Source: Lachnospiraceae bacterium UBA7225 | GTDB taxonomy: Bacteria > Bacillota > Clostridia > Lachnospirales > Lachnospiraceae | Assembly (NCBI GenBank): GCA_002473385.1 | Contig: DKTR01000039.1 | Location: 77,508-141,507 of the forward strand | Length of the DNA: 64,000 nucleotides | Direction of reading: 5' to 3' | Shown: piece after piece, positions 51,774-59,885 of the stretch | Numbering within the stretch: the stretch's first letter is position 1 | How the letters are laid out: every line of letters begins with the position of its first letter | Program-made: the position numbers and the translations under genes | Notes under the pieces: model-generated | Database searches by the model: none | What the model was told of the DNA's origin: nothing | The model's input: the letters and a program-made list of their open reading frames with translations, nothing else

Positions 51774-54203
51774 TTAAACATCAAGCTTCATAATCATTTC
51801 CAGCACGCGCTGTACGCACGCTTCGAGATCTTTCCGTGTAAGATCGCCACGCTGCAGCGCCGCCATAGTTCTCTCCGGAAAGCCGCAGCCCATTTTAACA
51901 TCGTTACCCGCCTTAATTTCCTCATGCTGTTCCGCATAATTCCACCAGTCGGTTGTAACCATTCCCTGAAAGCCCCACTCGCCCCGTAGAATGCCGGTCA
52001 GCAGTTCTTTGTTTTCAGAAGCACGGTGCCCGTTGATAATGTTGTACGATGTCATGATCGTCCACGGATCCGCTTCTTTCACTGTTATCTCAAAGCCTTT
52101 CAGATAAATTTCCCGCAATGCACGTTCCGAAACACGGGAATCACTGTTTTTACGGTTCGTCTCTTTGTTATTGCAGGCAAAGTGCTTCACAGATGCCGCG
52201 ATGCCCTGCGATTGAATACCGCGCACCATCGCTGCGCCCATTTTTCCGGCAACCAGCGGATCTTCTGAATAATATTCAAAATTACGTCCGCAAAGCGGGC
52301 TGCGGTGAATGTTCATCGCCGGAGTCAGCCAGATACCGATGTTATTTTCCTTCGCTTCCCGCGCGCCTGCGGCGCCGACCTGCGCAGTCAGCTCCTCATT
52401 CCAGGTGCAGGCAAGCAGTGTCGCACACGGAAAGGCTGTCGTACAGACACCGCATTCCCGGTTGATACGCACGCCTGCCGGACCGTCCTCCGTCATCACA
52501 TTCGGCACACCATATCCGGGAAGATTTCCCATGCCGTACGTATTTGCCACGCCGGTATTCGGCTGACCGCACAGCAGACGCACCAGCTCTTCCTCTGTGA
52601 GCTGCGCTATGAAATCCTTCATCAAAGCGCGGTTTTCATATACATCCTCCAGTGAAATCACCGGCTCTTCCTGTGGACCGCCCCAGAGCAGTCTCGGCTC
52701 CTGTGCCAGGCTTCCGGGCGAAAACGGTCCAAGAGCCTCCGCATCATAGGTTAAATCCGGCTGCCGCTCCGGATGAACTTCCATCGCTTCCATGCTGCCG
52801 TCCGCCAGCATCCGCTCATGCAATAAAACCGGCGCGCATTTGCTTCCTGTCTGCTCCAGCACGGTATTCGCCGCGCACACATACTGATAAGGAAGCTCTG
52901 CAGCGCTGCGCACAGAATTTCCCAGATAAAATCTGTAAGTCCCCTCTTCCAGCACCCAGGCGTTCTTTTCCACCTTTCCGCTGTCGTCATAAGAAGCAAG
53001 CGCAGATTTGTCCACTGTCAGACGTACCATCTGCATCTCTCCCGGCTCCAGAAATCTTGTCTTGGCAAATGCCTTCAGCTCCTTTGCCGGTTTTCCGAGC
53101 CTGCCCTGCGGCGCGCTCACATAGAGCTGCACCACCTCTTTGCCTGCCCGCTCACCGGCATTTGTCACGACCGCATCTATATTGATCCGGTTGTCCGTTT
53201 CTTCCGCCTTGCGAAAATCAATTTCAAAATCCGTGTAGGAAAGTCCGAAACCAAACGGATATACCACCTTCTCAGGCGCCAGCGTCTCAAAATAACGGTA
53301 ACCCACATAAATATCTTCCGTATATTCTACATAGTCCTCAGATTCATGAAAATTTGCCGATGACGGATAATCCGCCAGCTCCCCGGCAAAGGTATCCGCC
53401 AGCTTACCGGACGGGTTTTCATCACCGCAGAGAATATCCGCAGCTGCCATGCCGCCCTCTATGCCGCCCTGCCACATCAGCAAAGCGCCCTGGATACGGT
53501 CACTGTTTTTGATCCAGACCGTGTCCACCATACCGCCTACATTCAGCACAGCAACTACATGCGCAAAATGCGCCTGTACCGTCTCTATCATCCGCTGTTC
53601 TGCCGCAGAAAGGTAGAAGTCGCCCCGCTCAAAAACCTGCTGGCAGCGGCGCAATATCTCATCGCAGTCCTCCGGCACATGGTCCATACCATTGTCCTTC
53701 TGACCGCTTTCATCCATAATCGTGCGGTCCCATCCCTCGCCGGAGAAACGGCAGATCGTCACAACCGCGGTATCTGTAAATTTCTGCGCACGTTTTAGCA
53801 ATGCCTCCGGCACTTCCGGCTCCTCTGTCATACCCGGCTGAATTCCCTGCGCATACTGCTTTTGCACGTTTTCCTCATAAAACGCGCCAAGCTCTGCAAG
53901 CAGCTTTATTTTTCCCGTCTGCTCCTTTGCGCGCAGTCCGTCCAGCAGGCTTTTCGTGTAAGCAACCGTCACATCGCCGCTGCCGCCTCCGCCTTTCACA
54001 TAATCTGCACATGCCTTGCCAAAAACAGCTACTTTTTTACCAAAAGAGAACGGCAGAACGCCGTCCTCATTTTTCAGCAGAACCATACCCTCTGCTGCAG
54101 CTTTTTTTGACAATTCAATGTGCGCGCTCTGCCCGGTTACCCGGCGTCCGTCCTCTCCAAGCGGGAGACACGGCTGATAGAAAAATCTCGCCCATTTCCT
54201 CAT
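51774..54203 (-). CDS. Circularly permuted GH3 beta-glucosidase
   Basis: An 809-aa enzyme with the GH3 domains in reversed order. First comes the alpha/beta-sandwich domain (about 20-285, AAAEGMVLLKNEDGVLPF to DYPSSANFHESE), then a fibronectin III-like domain (about 340-435). The TIM barrel follows (about 560-805, NVMTEDGPAGVRI, NIHRSPLCGRNFEYYSEDP, SVKHFACNNKETNR). The nucleophile Asp752 is in MVTTDWWNY. This order is known for GH3 enzymes of rumen and gut Clostridia such as Ruminococcus albus. No signal peptide, so cytosolic hydrolysis of beta-glucosides. It starts 6 bp after the SGNH gene, in an operon. Confidence 0.93.
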   Translation of the reverse strand: MRKWARFFYQPCLPLGEDGRRVTGQSAHIELSKKAAAEGMVLLKNEDGVLPFSFGKKVAVFGKACADYVKGGGGSGDVTVAYTKSLLDGLRAKEQTGKIKLLAELGAFYEENVQKQYAQGIQPGMTEEPEVPEALLKRAQKFTDTAVVTICRFSGEGWDRTIMDESGQKDNGMDHVPEDCDEILRRCQQVFERGDFYLSAAEQRMIETVQAHFAHVVAVLNVGGMVDTVWIKNSDRIQGALLMWQGGIEGGMAAADILCGDENPSGKLADTFAGELADYPSSANFHESEDYVEYTEDIYVGYRYFETLAPEKVVYPFGFGLSYTDFEIDFRKAEETDNRINIDAVVTNAGERAGKEVVQLYVSAPQGRLGKPAKELKAFAKTRFLEPGEMQMVRLTVDKSALASYDDSGKVEKNAWVLEEGTYRFYLGNSVRSAAELPYQYVCAANTVLEQTGSKCAPVLLHERMLADGSMEAMEVHPERQPDLTYDAEALGPFSPGSLAQEPRLLWGGPQEEPVISLEDVYENRALMKDFIAQLTEEELVRLLCGQPNTGVANTYGMGNLPGYGVPNVMTEDGPAGVRINRECGVCTTAFPCATLLACTWNEELTAQVGAAGAREAKENNIGIWLTPAMNIHRSPLCGRNFEYYSEDPLVAGKMGAAMVRGIQSQGIAASVKHFACNNKETNRKNSDSRVSERALREIYLKGFEITVKEADPWTIMTSYNIINGHRASENKELLTGILRGEWGFQGMVTTDWWNYAEQHEEIKAGNDVKMGCGFPERTMAALQRGDLTRKDLEACVQRVLEMIMKLDV

Positions 54204-54209
54204 CTCACA

Positions 54210-55820
54210 TTAAACCACCTTTATTCTTATTTGTATCTTACGGTTCGTTCCGTCCGTCGTCACTGCCGTGATAACAGCCGTCCCTTTTGCAACCGCTCTG
54301 ATCTTTCCCGTCTGCGAAACCCGCAGTACTCCTGTATTACTTGAACTCCACTCCAGCGTCTTCACGGAAGCGTTAGAAGGCGATACCGTCACAATAAGCC
54401 TTTTCGTCTGCCCATTCTTTATGCTCATACCGGATTTCGCATTGCCAAACACAATCTTCTTCACCGGAATAATGGAAGTAACAGTGCAGACCGCCGTCTG
54501 CCCATTCTTTGCTTTCACAGTAATGCGCGCTTTTCCGGCTGCCTTTGCACTAAGCTGCCCCTTTGCATTTACCGACACAACCTTCGGATTACTGGAGGTA
54601 AATTTCAGACTGCCAGCATTCATATTCGTTCCCAGCGTCTTTGTCTTTCCAACATACATCGTCAATTTTGTGCTGTCCAGCGTAAGCTGCTTCGCAGTCG
54701 TTCCTCCGCTGCTGCCTGTTACCACAACGGTGCAGGAGCCCGTCACATTATTGCTCAGCTTTGCCGTGATAGTGGTCTTACCCGCCATATGCGCTGTCAC
54801 ATTTCCGGAGCTGTCTACCGACGCCACCTTCGGATTGCTGGATTTCCAGGAGACTATGCGGGTGGTCTTTTTCCCTGAAATGATCTGATAGGAAAGCGCC
54901 GTCTTCGAACCGCTCTTCATCGAAACCTGCGAGGAAGAAAAATTCAACTTCGCATTATCCTTCCTGCTGCCCCGCACAGTAACATCCGCCGCAATCGCCT
55001 GCAGCTTTTTCCCAATCTGGATACTTCGCGACCGCGACACACCATCTATCGTCGGATAATACGAAAGCCCCTCCGGACTCTTATCAAACAGTGTTGCATA
55101 TATCACACACGCAGAAAGATAACTGCCTGCCGCACTCGCATGATTTTTATCGGAGCTGTACAGCTCTATCTCCGGTAGCAGCGTATTGGCGCGAAGAAAT
55201 GCAATTCCGCTCGGCGCCAGCGCCGCATGATACTTATCTGCAAGCGCGTAAAAAAGATCCGCCTTCTTCGACAAATAATCCGTCGGCGAGGATGCCCATC
55301 CCCTCCTGTAATCGACATGCCCCGCTTCGGGTGCCCAGGTCATATAAAATACCATCTGTGCACCTGATTTTTTAATCAGCGGCTGCAGCGCCTTTACAGC
55401 CTTTATGGTCTCCGTTGTTTTTCTTGTGCCGCTGTACCGGATATCCTGCAGAACAACGTAATCCCACTTCTGGCTTCGCAAAAGCTTTTTCAGCTGCCTG
55501 CTTAATTTGACCTGTGTCGCATTGTTTTTATTGGGATACGCGTAATAATAAAGACAATAGCTGCCATGAACCACCGTAGTGATCTCCGGGGAAATCCCGT
55601 CTTTCTGGCACAGCTTTTTTACCATCGCCGGAACATTATTTACAAAAGTGTGACTGTTCCCGACAAACAGAATCTTCGGCTTCTTCTTTACTGCTTTCGC
55701 CTGTGTATTTGGCAACGCACCGAAAAAATCCCACGTTGACGCCTGCACAGATGCTGCCCCGAAAACCACTAGAAATATGATTATCACCGGCAAAAATACT
55801 CTTCTGATTTTTCGTTTCAT
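54210..55820 (-). CDS. Secreted SGNH-like protein with three bacterial Ig-like (Big_2) repeats
   Basis: A 536-aa exported protein. The signal peptide (about 1-28) ends SVQA. The SGNH-type domain (48-275) has the serine block ILFVGNSHTF and a C-terminal D-x-x-H block (SSDKNHASAAG). Three Big_2 domains follow, each with the SSNPKVASVDSSGNVTA-like signature: about 290-372, 375-450 and 455-536. It probably de-esterifies an extracellular carbohydrate or is a surface adhesin-hydrolase. No sortase motif is seen at the C-terminus (QIRIKVV). Shares a promoter with the GH3 gene downstream. Confidence 0.85.
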   Translation of the reverse strand: MKRKIRRVFLPVIIIFLVVFGAASVQASTWDFFGALPNTQAKAVKKKPKILFVGNSHTFVNNVPAMVKKLCQKDGISPEITTVVHGSYCLYYYAYPNKNNATQVKLSRQLKKLLRSQKWDYVVLQDIRYSGTRKTTETIKAVKALQPLIKKSGAQMVFYMTWAPEAGHVDYRRGWASSPTDYLSKKADLFYALADKYHAALAPSGIAFLRANTLLPEIELYSSDKNHASAAGSYLSACVIYATLFDKSPEGLSYYPTIDGVSRSRSIQIGKKLQAIAADVTVRGSRKDNAKLNFSSSQVSMKSGSKTALSYQIISGKKTTRIVSWKSSNPKVASVDSSGNVTAHMAGKTTITAKLSNNVTGSCTVVVTGSSGGTTAKQLTLDSTKLTMYVGKTKTLGTNMNAGSLKFTSSNPKVVSVNAKGQLSAKAAGKARITVKAKNGQTAVCTVTSIIPVKKIVFGNAKSGMSIKNGQTKRLIVTVSPSNASVKTLEWSSSNTGVLRVSQTGKIRAVAKGTAVITAVTTDGTNRKIQIRIKVV

Positions 55821-55902
55821 TATATAGCCCCTTACTTTCTGACCCTGCTCTAATACCCCAAAATATCATCTGTTCCCAGCCATGCTGAAACTCCCCCTTT
55901 TT

Positions 55903-55931
55903 ACTATATTACAAATAGCGGAATAATGCAA
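55903..55931 (-). promoter_or_regulatory. Promoter of the SGNH-GH3 operon
   Basis: Minus strand TTGCAT (55931-55926), 17-bp spacer, TATAGT (55908-55903), 83 bp before the start codon. Confidence 0.6.
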
Positions 55932-55934
55932 ATA

Positions 55935-55966
55935 CAAAAAAGAGGTTATTTTCAGCCTCTTTTTTG
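55935..55966 (-). terminator. Terminator after the pab operon
   Basis: The stem CAAAAAAGAGG / CCTCTTTTTTG is followed on the minus strand by TATTTG. It lies between the pabC stop and the SGNH promoter. The remaining bases of this 311-bp gap (56000-56131) show nothing clear. Confidence 0.75.
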
Positions 55967-56131
55967 TGAAATCTTTTAATAATTTTGTAATATTTTAACG
56001 AGGGGCAAAAGGTTTGCATCCGCATCGTGCATCATGCTCTGATTTTTTTACGGCATAAACCAGAACGCGCACTTTAAAGGAACTGCTCCCCGCAAATCTG
56101 ACAGCCTCTGCATTCCCTGGTATCCCACATT

Positions 56132-56887
56132 TCATAACCTGTTTTTGACAGTCACGGAGAAGATAAATGCTCTGTATTCGGCTGCAAGCCGGTCTGCAGT
56201 CTCTCTGGACGGAAATCTGTAACCTTCAAAAGAGACAACCGGCATAATCCCCATCAGGGAATTCGTAAGGAACATTTCATCACATTCCATTACCTCGTAC
56301 GGATAAACCTCCCGCTCCGTTACCGGACAGGTACGCATAACATACCGGCGTATAATCCCGGGAAGCAGACCGCAGGAAACCTTTGGTGTATAAATCTGCC
56401 CATTTTTTACGAAAAACACATTAGAGACAGCGCCTTCCGCAATCATTCCTTTCGTATTGAGAAAAACCGGCTCATGAATGCCTCTTTCTTTTGCCAGCCT
56501 TTTTTCCCGGATGCAGTCCCCATACTGAAAGGTTTTGTGGTACACAAAAGGAGACGTTTCATTCCTTCTTGTGCTGCACAAATCCGTATGAAACCCCTTG
56601 CTGACGATTTCTTCCCCATAGGTATTTTCTCTCGGGAGCACCAGCACATTTTTCTGGGAAACACATATTTTTAAAGCCTTCCGCCCTTCCTTCATTTGCG
56701 GCTTTCCCAGGTTGTGCTGTATCTGTTTTTCAATTTCAGTTTCAGGAAAATCGTATCCCAAAAAGTCCAGTGCACGTCCGAGACGTTCAAAATGTTCTTT
56801 CAGAAAAATAGGTTTTCCGTTCTCTACGGCAATCGTCTCAAAAGCTCCCATTCCAAAAAAATATCCCTCATCCGGCACAAATGTCAT
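56132..56887 (-). CDS. pabC: Aminodeoxychorismate lyase / class IV aminotransferase
   Basis: A 251-aa PLP enzyme. The PLP lysine is in PFVYHKTFQYGDCI, and GAVSNVFFVKNGQIYTP and LPGIIRRYVM are class IV blocks. It removes pyruvate from aminodeoxychorismate to give p-aminobenzoate for folate. The start ATGA overlaps the pabB stop by 4 bp, supporting PabC over a branched-chain aminotransferase. It has the short N-terminus common in fused or coupled pab operons. Confidence 0.88.
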   Translation of the reverse strand: MTFVPDEGYFFGMGAFETIAVENGKPIFLKEHFERLGRALDFLGYDFPETEIEKQIQHNLGKPQMKEGRKALKICVSQKNVLVLPRENTYGEEIVSKGFHTDLCSTRRNETSPFVYHKTFQYGDCIREKRLAKERGIHEPVFLNTKGMIAEGAVSNVFFVKNGQIYTPKVSCGLLPGIIRRYVMRTCPVTEREVYPYEVMECDEMFLTNSLMGIMPVVSFEGYRFPSRETADRLAAEYRAFIFSVTVKNRL

Positions 56888-58248
56888 GTCGCTGTCTCCT
56901 TTTCTATGGCCTCTAACACTGCTCTTGCTTTCTGCAGCGTCTCTTCATATTCAAATTCCAATTCCGATTCACAGGTAATGCCTCCCCCTACTCCCAGGTG
57001 ATACGTATTGTCCTGATAAACGGCAGTCCGAATTACAATATTCAGATCACAATCTCCATTTAGAGATAAATATCCCATGGAACCAGTATACAGCCCTCTG
57101 CGGTCATGCTCCAGCTCATCTATGATTTCCATGGCGCGGATTTTCGGTGCCCCGGTAATTGAGCCTCCCGGAAAAGCTGCTGCGATCAAATCCATCACAT
57201 GGAGATCCGGTCTTAATTTTCCCACTATAGTGGTCACCAGATGAAACACTGTTGCATAGGCTTCTACTGCAAAATGATCTGTCACTTTTACACTTCCCGG
57301 CATACATACACGGTTTAAATCGTTTCGCTCCAAATCCACAATCATCAGCAGTTCACTGCGGTCTTTTGAAGATTCCTGCAGCTCTTTTCTGAGGGCTTCA
57401 TCCTCTTCCGGTGTGGCTCCCCGCTTTCTCGTTCCTTTAATGGGACGGGTTTCCACGCATCCTTTCTCTACCTTTAAAAAGCGCTCCGGTGATGCACTGA
57501 CAATCTGAAAATCTCCATAGTTAAAATACCCGCCAAAAGGTGCCGGGTTGTATGTGCGCAGGTAGCGGTAAACCTCATAAGGATTTTTATCGCTCTGTAC
57601 CGTAAGCTGCTGGGTCATATTTGCAATATAAATATCTCCTTCCGTAATGTAGGAAATCATGTGATCTATGGTTTCTTTATATTCTTCTTTTTCAAAGTTA
57701 GGAATATATTCCGCATAATTACCATGGCGCTTTACCCCGGGTGCCCGCGGTGTCCGCCGGGCCACGCTGATGATTTTTTCCATAGATTTTTCGGGAGGCT
57801 CCAGTTCTCCTCTTGCGGTTACATACAGGACTCTGTTCCCTATGTCCTCAATAATCAGATTATCATAAAAAGCAAACAAAGCATCCGGCATCCGTATTTT
57901 TTTCGGATGACGGCTTTCTATCTGTTCAAATTTTCTCCCGTAATCATAGGAAAAATATCCTATAGCTCCTGCTAAAAGCGGCAGAGCCGTAAAATTTTCT
58001 TCATAATTCTCCTGAAGATATCTCTTCATTTCTTCCTCGAGCCTGCCATTACAGGGCACTTGATTTTTATACAGAATACCATTCTCTTCTTTTAAAACCA
58101 GATATGGATTTATACCGATTACCGAGTAATTTCCAAGCTTATTCTCCAAAGACGAGTCCAAAAAAACTGCCATATCCTGTTCCTTATATATTTCAAATAG
58201 ATCTGCTGCTTTTTTATAGAAGGGCAGCTTTTTTATTGTTGTTTTCAT
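56884..58248 (-). CDS. pabB: Aminodeoxychorismate synthase component I
   Basis: A 454-aa chorismate-utilising enzyme. The C-terminal catalytic domain has YIANMTQQLTVQ, FLKVEKGCVETRPIKGTRKRG, LIVDLERNDLNRVC, FPGGSITGAPKIRAMEIIDELE and GGGITCESE. PIKGT is the PabB form; the lysine distinguishes it from anthranilate synthase TrpE (PIAGT). With PabA it forms 4-amino-4-deoxychorismate. The start overlaps the pabA end by 35 bp. Confidence 0.92.
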   Translation of the reverse strand: MKTTIKKLPFYKKAADLFEIYKEQDMAVFLDSSLENKLGNYSVIGINPYLVLKEENGILYKNQVPCNGRLEEEMKRYLQENYEENFTALPLLAGAIGYFSYDYGRKFEQIESRHPKKIRMPDALFAFYDNLIIEDIGNRVLYVTARGELEPPEKSMEKIISVARRTPRAPGVKRHGNYAEYIPNFEKEEYKETIDHMISYITEGDIYIANMTQQLTVQSDKNPYEVYRYLRTYNPAPFGGYFNYGDFQIVSASPERFLKVEKGCVETRPIKGTRKRGATPEEDEALRKELQESSKDRSELLMIVDLERNDLNRVCMPGSVKVTDHFAVEAYATVFHLVTTIVGKLRPDLHVMDLIAAAFPGGSITGAPKIRAMEIIDELEHDRRGLYTGSMGYLSLNGDCDLNIVIRTAVYQDNTYHLGVGGGITCESELEFEYEETLQKARAVLEAIEKETAT

Positions 58249-58843
58249 ATCTTCCCCACCATTTTCTGCAAAGTTTTATATAGTTTTCCAGAAGCTCATG
58301 CCCGTATTCTGTAAGCACTGCTTCCGGATGAAACTGCACTCCGTATACTGGCAGTTCTCTGTGGCTTACTGCCATAATTACTCCGTCCTCCGTTCTGGCA
58401 TCAATCTCCAGTTCTTTGGGAAAATTTTCCTCCTTTATCACCAGGGAATGATATCTGGTTACCTGATAATCTGCCGGTAAATCTGCAAACAGCCGCTGCC
58501 TGTTTGTATGAATAGGCATAACCTTTCCATGCATAGGTCGTTCCCCTTTTTCCACCTTTGCACCGTGCACATATCCAATAATCTGGTGTCCAAGGCATAC
58601 CCCCAATATAGGAACCTTTCCTTCCATTCTCTTCAAAATCTCTCTGCAGTTTCCGCAGTCTTTTGGACTTTTGGGACCTGGTGAAAGAATAATTCCTTCC
58701 AGTTCTCCTGTACGGGCCATCTCCTCTACCTGCTGCGGCGTAATTTTATCATTGCGCACCACCTGTGTCTCTTCTCCCAGCTCTTCAAAATAGCGGATCA
58801 GGTTATATACAAAAGAATCATAATTATCAATCATTAAATACAT
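58214..58843 (-). CDS. pabA: Aminodeoxychorismate synthase glutaminase component
   Basis: A 209-aa class I glutamine amidotransferase. The nucleophile Cys83 is in GVCLGHQIIG, and His/Glu are in VYGVQFHPEAVLTEYG. The N-terminal MYLMIDNYDSFVYNL is standard. It supplies ammonia to PabB. Amphibolic use in anthranilate synthesis is possible in some Firmicutes, but no trp genes are nearby. First gene of the operon, preceded by a 120-nt leader containing a terminator. Confidence 0.92.
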   Translation of the reverse strand: MYLMIDNYDSFVYNLIRYFEELGEETQVVRNDKITPQQVEEMARTGELEGIILSPGPKSPKDCGNCREILKRMEGKVPILGVCLGHQIIGYVHGAKVEKGERPMHGKVMPIHTNRQRLFADLPADYQVTRYHSLVIKEENFPKELEIDARTEDGVIMAVSHRELPVYGVQFHPEAVLTEYGHELLENYIKLCRKWWGRYENNNKKAALL

Positions 58844-58869
58844 ACTTTTCCTCCCTGCCAGTAAGAAAA

Positions 58870-58920
58870 AAGACTGTCAAAATACAGATTCTTATGTAGA
58901 ATCTATATTCTGGCAGTCTT
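58870..58920 (-). terminator. Terminator within the pabABC leader
   Basis: A long stem (AAGACTGCCAGAATATAGATTCT paired with AGAATCTGTATTTTGACAGTCTT, with a few mismatches) followed on the minus strand by TTTTTTCTT. It lies between the pab promoter and the pabA start codon. Its left-arm CTGCCAG can instead pair with CTGGCAG at 58861-58855, next to the pabA ribosome site. Confidence 0.75.
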
Positions 58921-58971
58921 CCAAATGCTATCTGGACACACCTGTCATATAAAATTTTTATGAGTGATCCC

Positions 58972-59000
58972 ATCATAGCATACTTTCAAAGGATTGTCCA
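58972..59000 (-). promoter_or_regulatory. Promoter of the pabABC operon
   Basis: Minus strand TGGACA (59000-58995), 17-bp spacer, TATGAT (58977-58972). Transcription would start near 58964, giving a leader of about 120 nt that contains the terminator. Confidence 0.65.
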
Positions 59001-59003
59001 GTG

Positions 59004-59090
59004 TTAAGCAAGCGCTTTCCCAAGTGCCTCGCATGCCGCCTGCGTCTCGTCGTCCGGTGCGTCTGCGCAGATTACGCTCCCGCATACCTC
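59004..59090 (-). pseudogene. Remnant of a flavodoxin C-terminus
   Basis: A 28-codon open stretch ending in TAA at 59004 reads VCGSVICADAPDDETQAA followed by CEALGKALA. This resembles the last helix and strand of short-chain flavodoxins. It begins right after the DUF3793 stop and has no start codon or ribosome site. Best read as the tail left by a deletion. Only the weak similarity and the gene neighbourhood support it. Confidence 0.45.
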
Positions 59091-59092
59091 TA

Positions 59093-59644
59093 TTATGCAG
59101 CTACCGTAAGCTGCCGCACACTTCTGCCATCCTTCCAGAGACGCACATAAATTTCCCGGCATTTTTTATATTTTGCAAAGGTTCTGACTGCCTCGCATTC
59201 GTTGCAGTATACCTTCCAGCATCCGCTGCATTTGCTGCTTTTTCCCGCATTCTTAATAAATCCGATAACATCACCCAGCGGATATCCAAGAAAAACACCG
59301 ATTTCGTGCGGAAAATCCTCACTTTCTATAAGCCTCTGCCTTAACTGCAGCAATGCATACGCCGGCTCAACGCTCCAGTATCCATATCTCTGCAAAAAAA
59401 GCGCCACCCCGGGACGGCTTAAATCCCGTTTCAGATGCGAAGAGCGGCAGACATAAATCAGTGCTGCGCCCTCTCTTTTGCGCAGTATGATCAGCACAAT
59501 CCCTTTGTCTGCAAGATGATTGTTCCACCGGAATACATCCTGCTCAAGCCCCTGCTCCGAAGAATACCTATAGCTAAACAGATTTGCTGTTTTTAATGAC
59601 GCCAGGGTAGGCGAGCAATGTTCGATCAGATATTTTTCCAGCAT
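59093..59644 (-). CDS. DUF3793 family protein
   Basis: A 183-aa protein. LEKYLIEHCSPTLASLKTANLFSY at the N-terminus and DFPHEIGVFLGYPLGDVIGFIKNAG are the conserved DUF3793 blocks. A cysteine cluster (KCSGCWKVYCNEC) follows. Function is unknown; in Clostridia it is often next to flavodoxin, DUF2325 and ferrous-iron transport genes, implying iron or redox stress. The start was set at 59644; the frame is open to 59779, but that part overlaps the DUF2325 remnant. Confidence 0.8.
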   Translation of the reverse strand: MLEKYLIEHCSPTLASLKTANLFSYRYSSEQGLEQDVFRWNNHLADKGIVLIILRKREGAALIYVCRSSHLKRDLSRPGVALFLQRYGYWSVEPAYALLQLRQRLIESEDFPHEIGVFLGYPLGDVIGFIKNAGKSSKCSGCWKVYCNECEAVRTFAKYKKCREIYVRLWKDGRSVRQLTVAA

Positions 59645-59670
59645 CCTCTTTTCATTCCTTTCCTCATTAT

Positions 59671-59724
59671 CTATCTCCAAACATTTTTCATCCTCTCGTT
59701 TCCGCCAATGATTACTATGCTCAT
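59671..59724 (-). pseudogene. Truncated DUF2325 gene (N-terminal 12 residues retained)
   Basis: An ATG at 59724 after the strong site AAAGGAGA opens MSIVIIGGNERMKNVWR and a stop. The first 12 residues match the usual beginning of DUF2325 proteins (MSIVIIGGxxRM). The remainder is lost; it reads into a short stop, followed by the DUF3793 gene. Alternatively it could be a translated leader for that gene. Confidence 0.5.
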
Positions 59725-59771
59725 TTTGTCTCCTTTCCCCGGAAAATATGTATGATAGACCGATAAAATTG

Positions 59772-59787
59772 GTTAGCATTCGCTAAC
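59772..59787. promoter_or_regulatory. Operator-like palindrome A
   Basis: GTTAGCATTCGCTAAC, a 6-4-6 palindrome, 48 bp upstream of the DUF2325 start. The form recalls DtxR/IdeR-type iron boxes in the GTTAG/CTAAC arms. Regulator assignment is inference. Confidence 0.55.
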
Positions 59788-59837
59788 TACATATTTTAAA
59801 AAAATGCAGCCGCACTGACTACATTTTCGTTTCTGAA

Positions 59838-59853
59838 GTTAGCTTGTGCTAAC
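59838..59853. promoter_or_regulatory. Operator-like palindrome B
   Basis: GTTAGCTTGTGCTAAC has the same arms as palindrome A, 66 bp away. It lies between the promoter region of the DUF3793 cluster and the end of the LacI gene. Two identical arm pairs make a shared regulator likely. Confidence 0.55.
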
Positions 59854-59885
59854 CTCCTGTAATCTAACATATTACCCGGCAGACG

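Noticed and set aside
58844..58964. T-box or Trp-type leader peptide for the pab operon
   Set aside because: The leader is only about 120 nt, lacks the T-box sequence, and its one short frame (ATG ACA GGT GTG TCC AGA TAG) has no ribosome site or regulatory codons.
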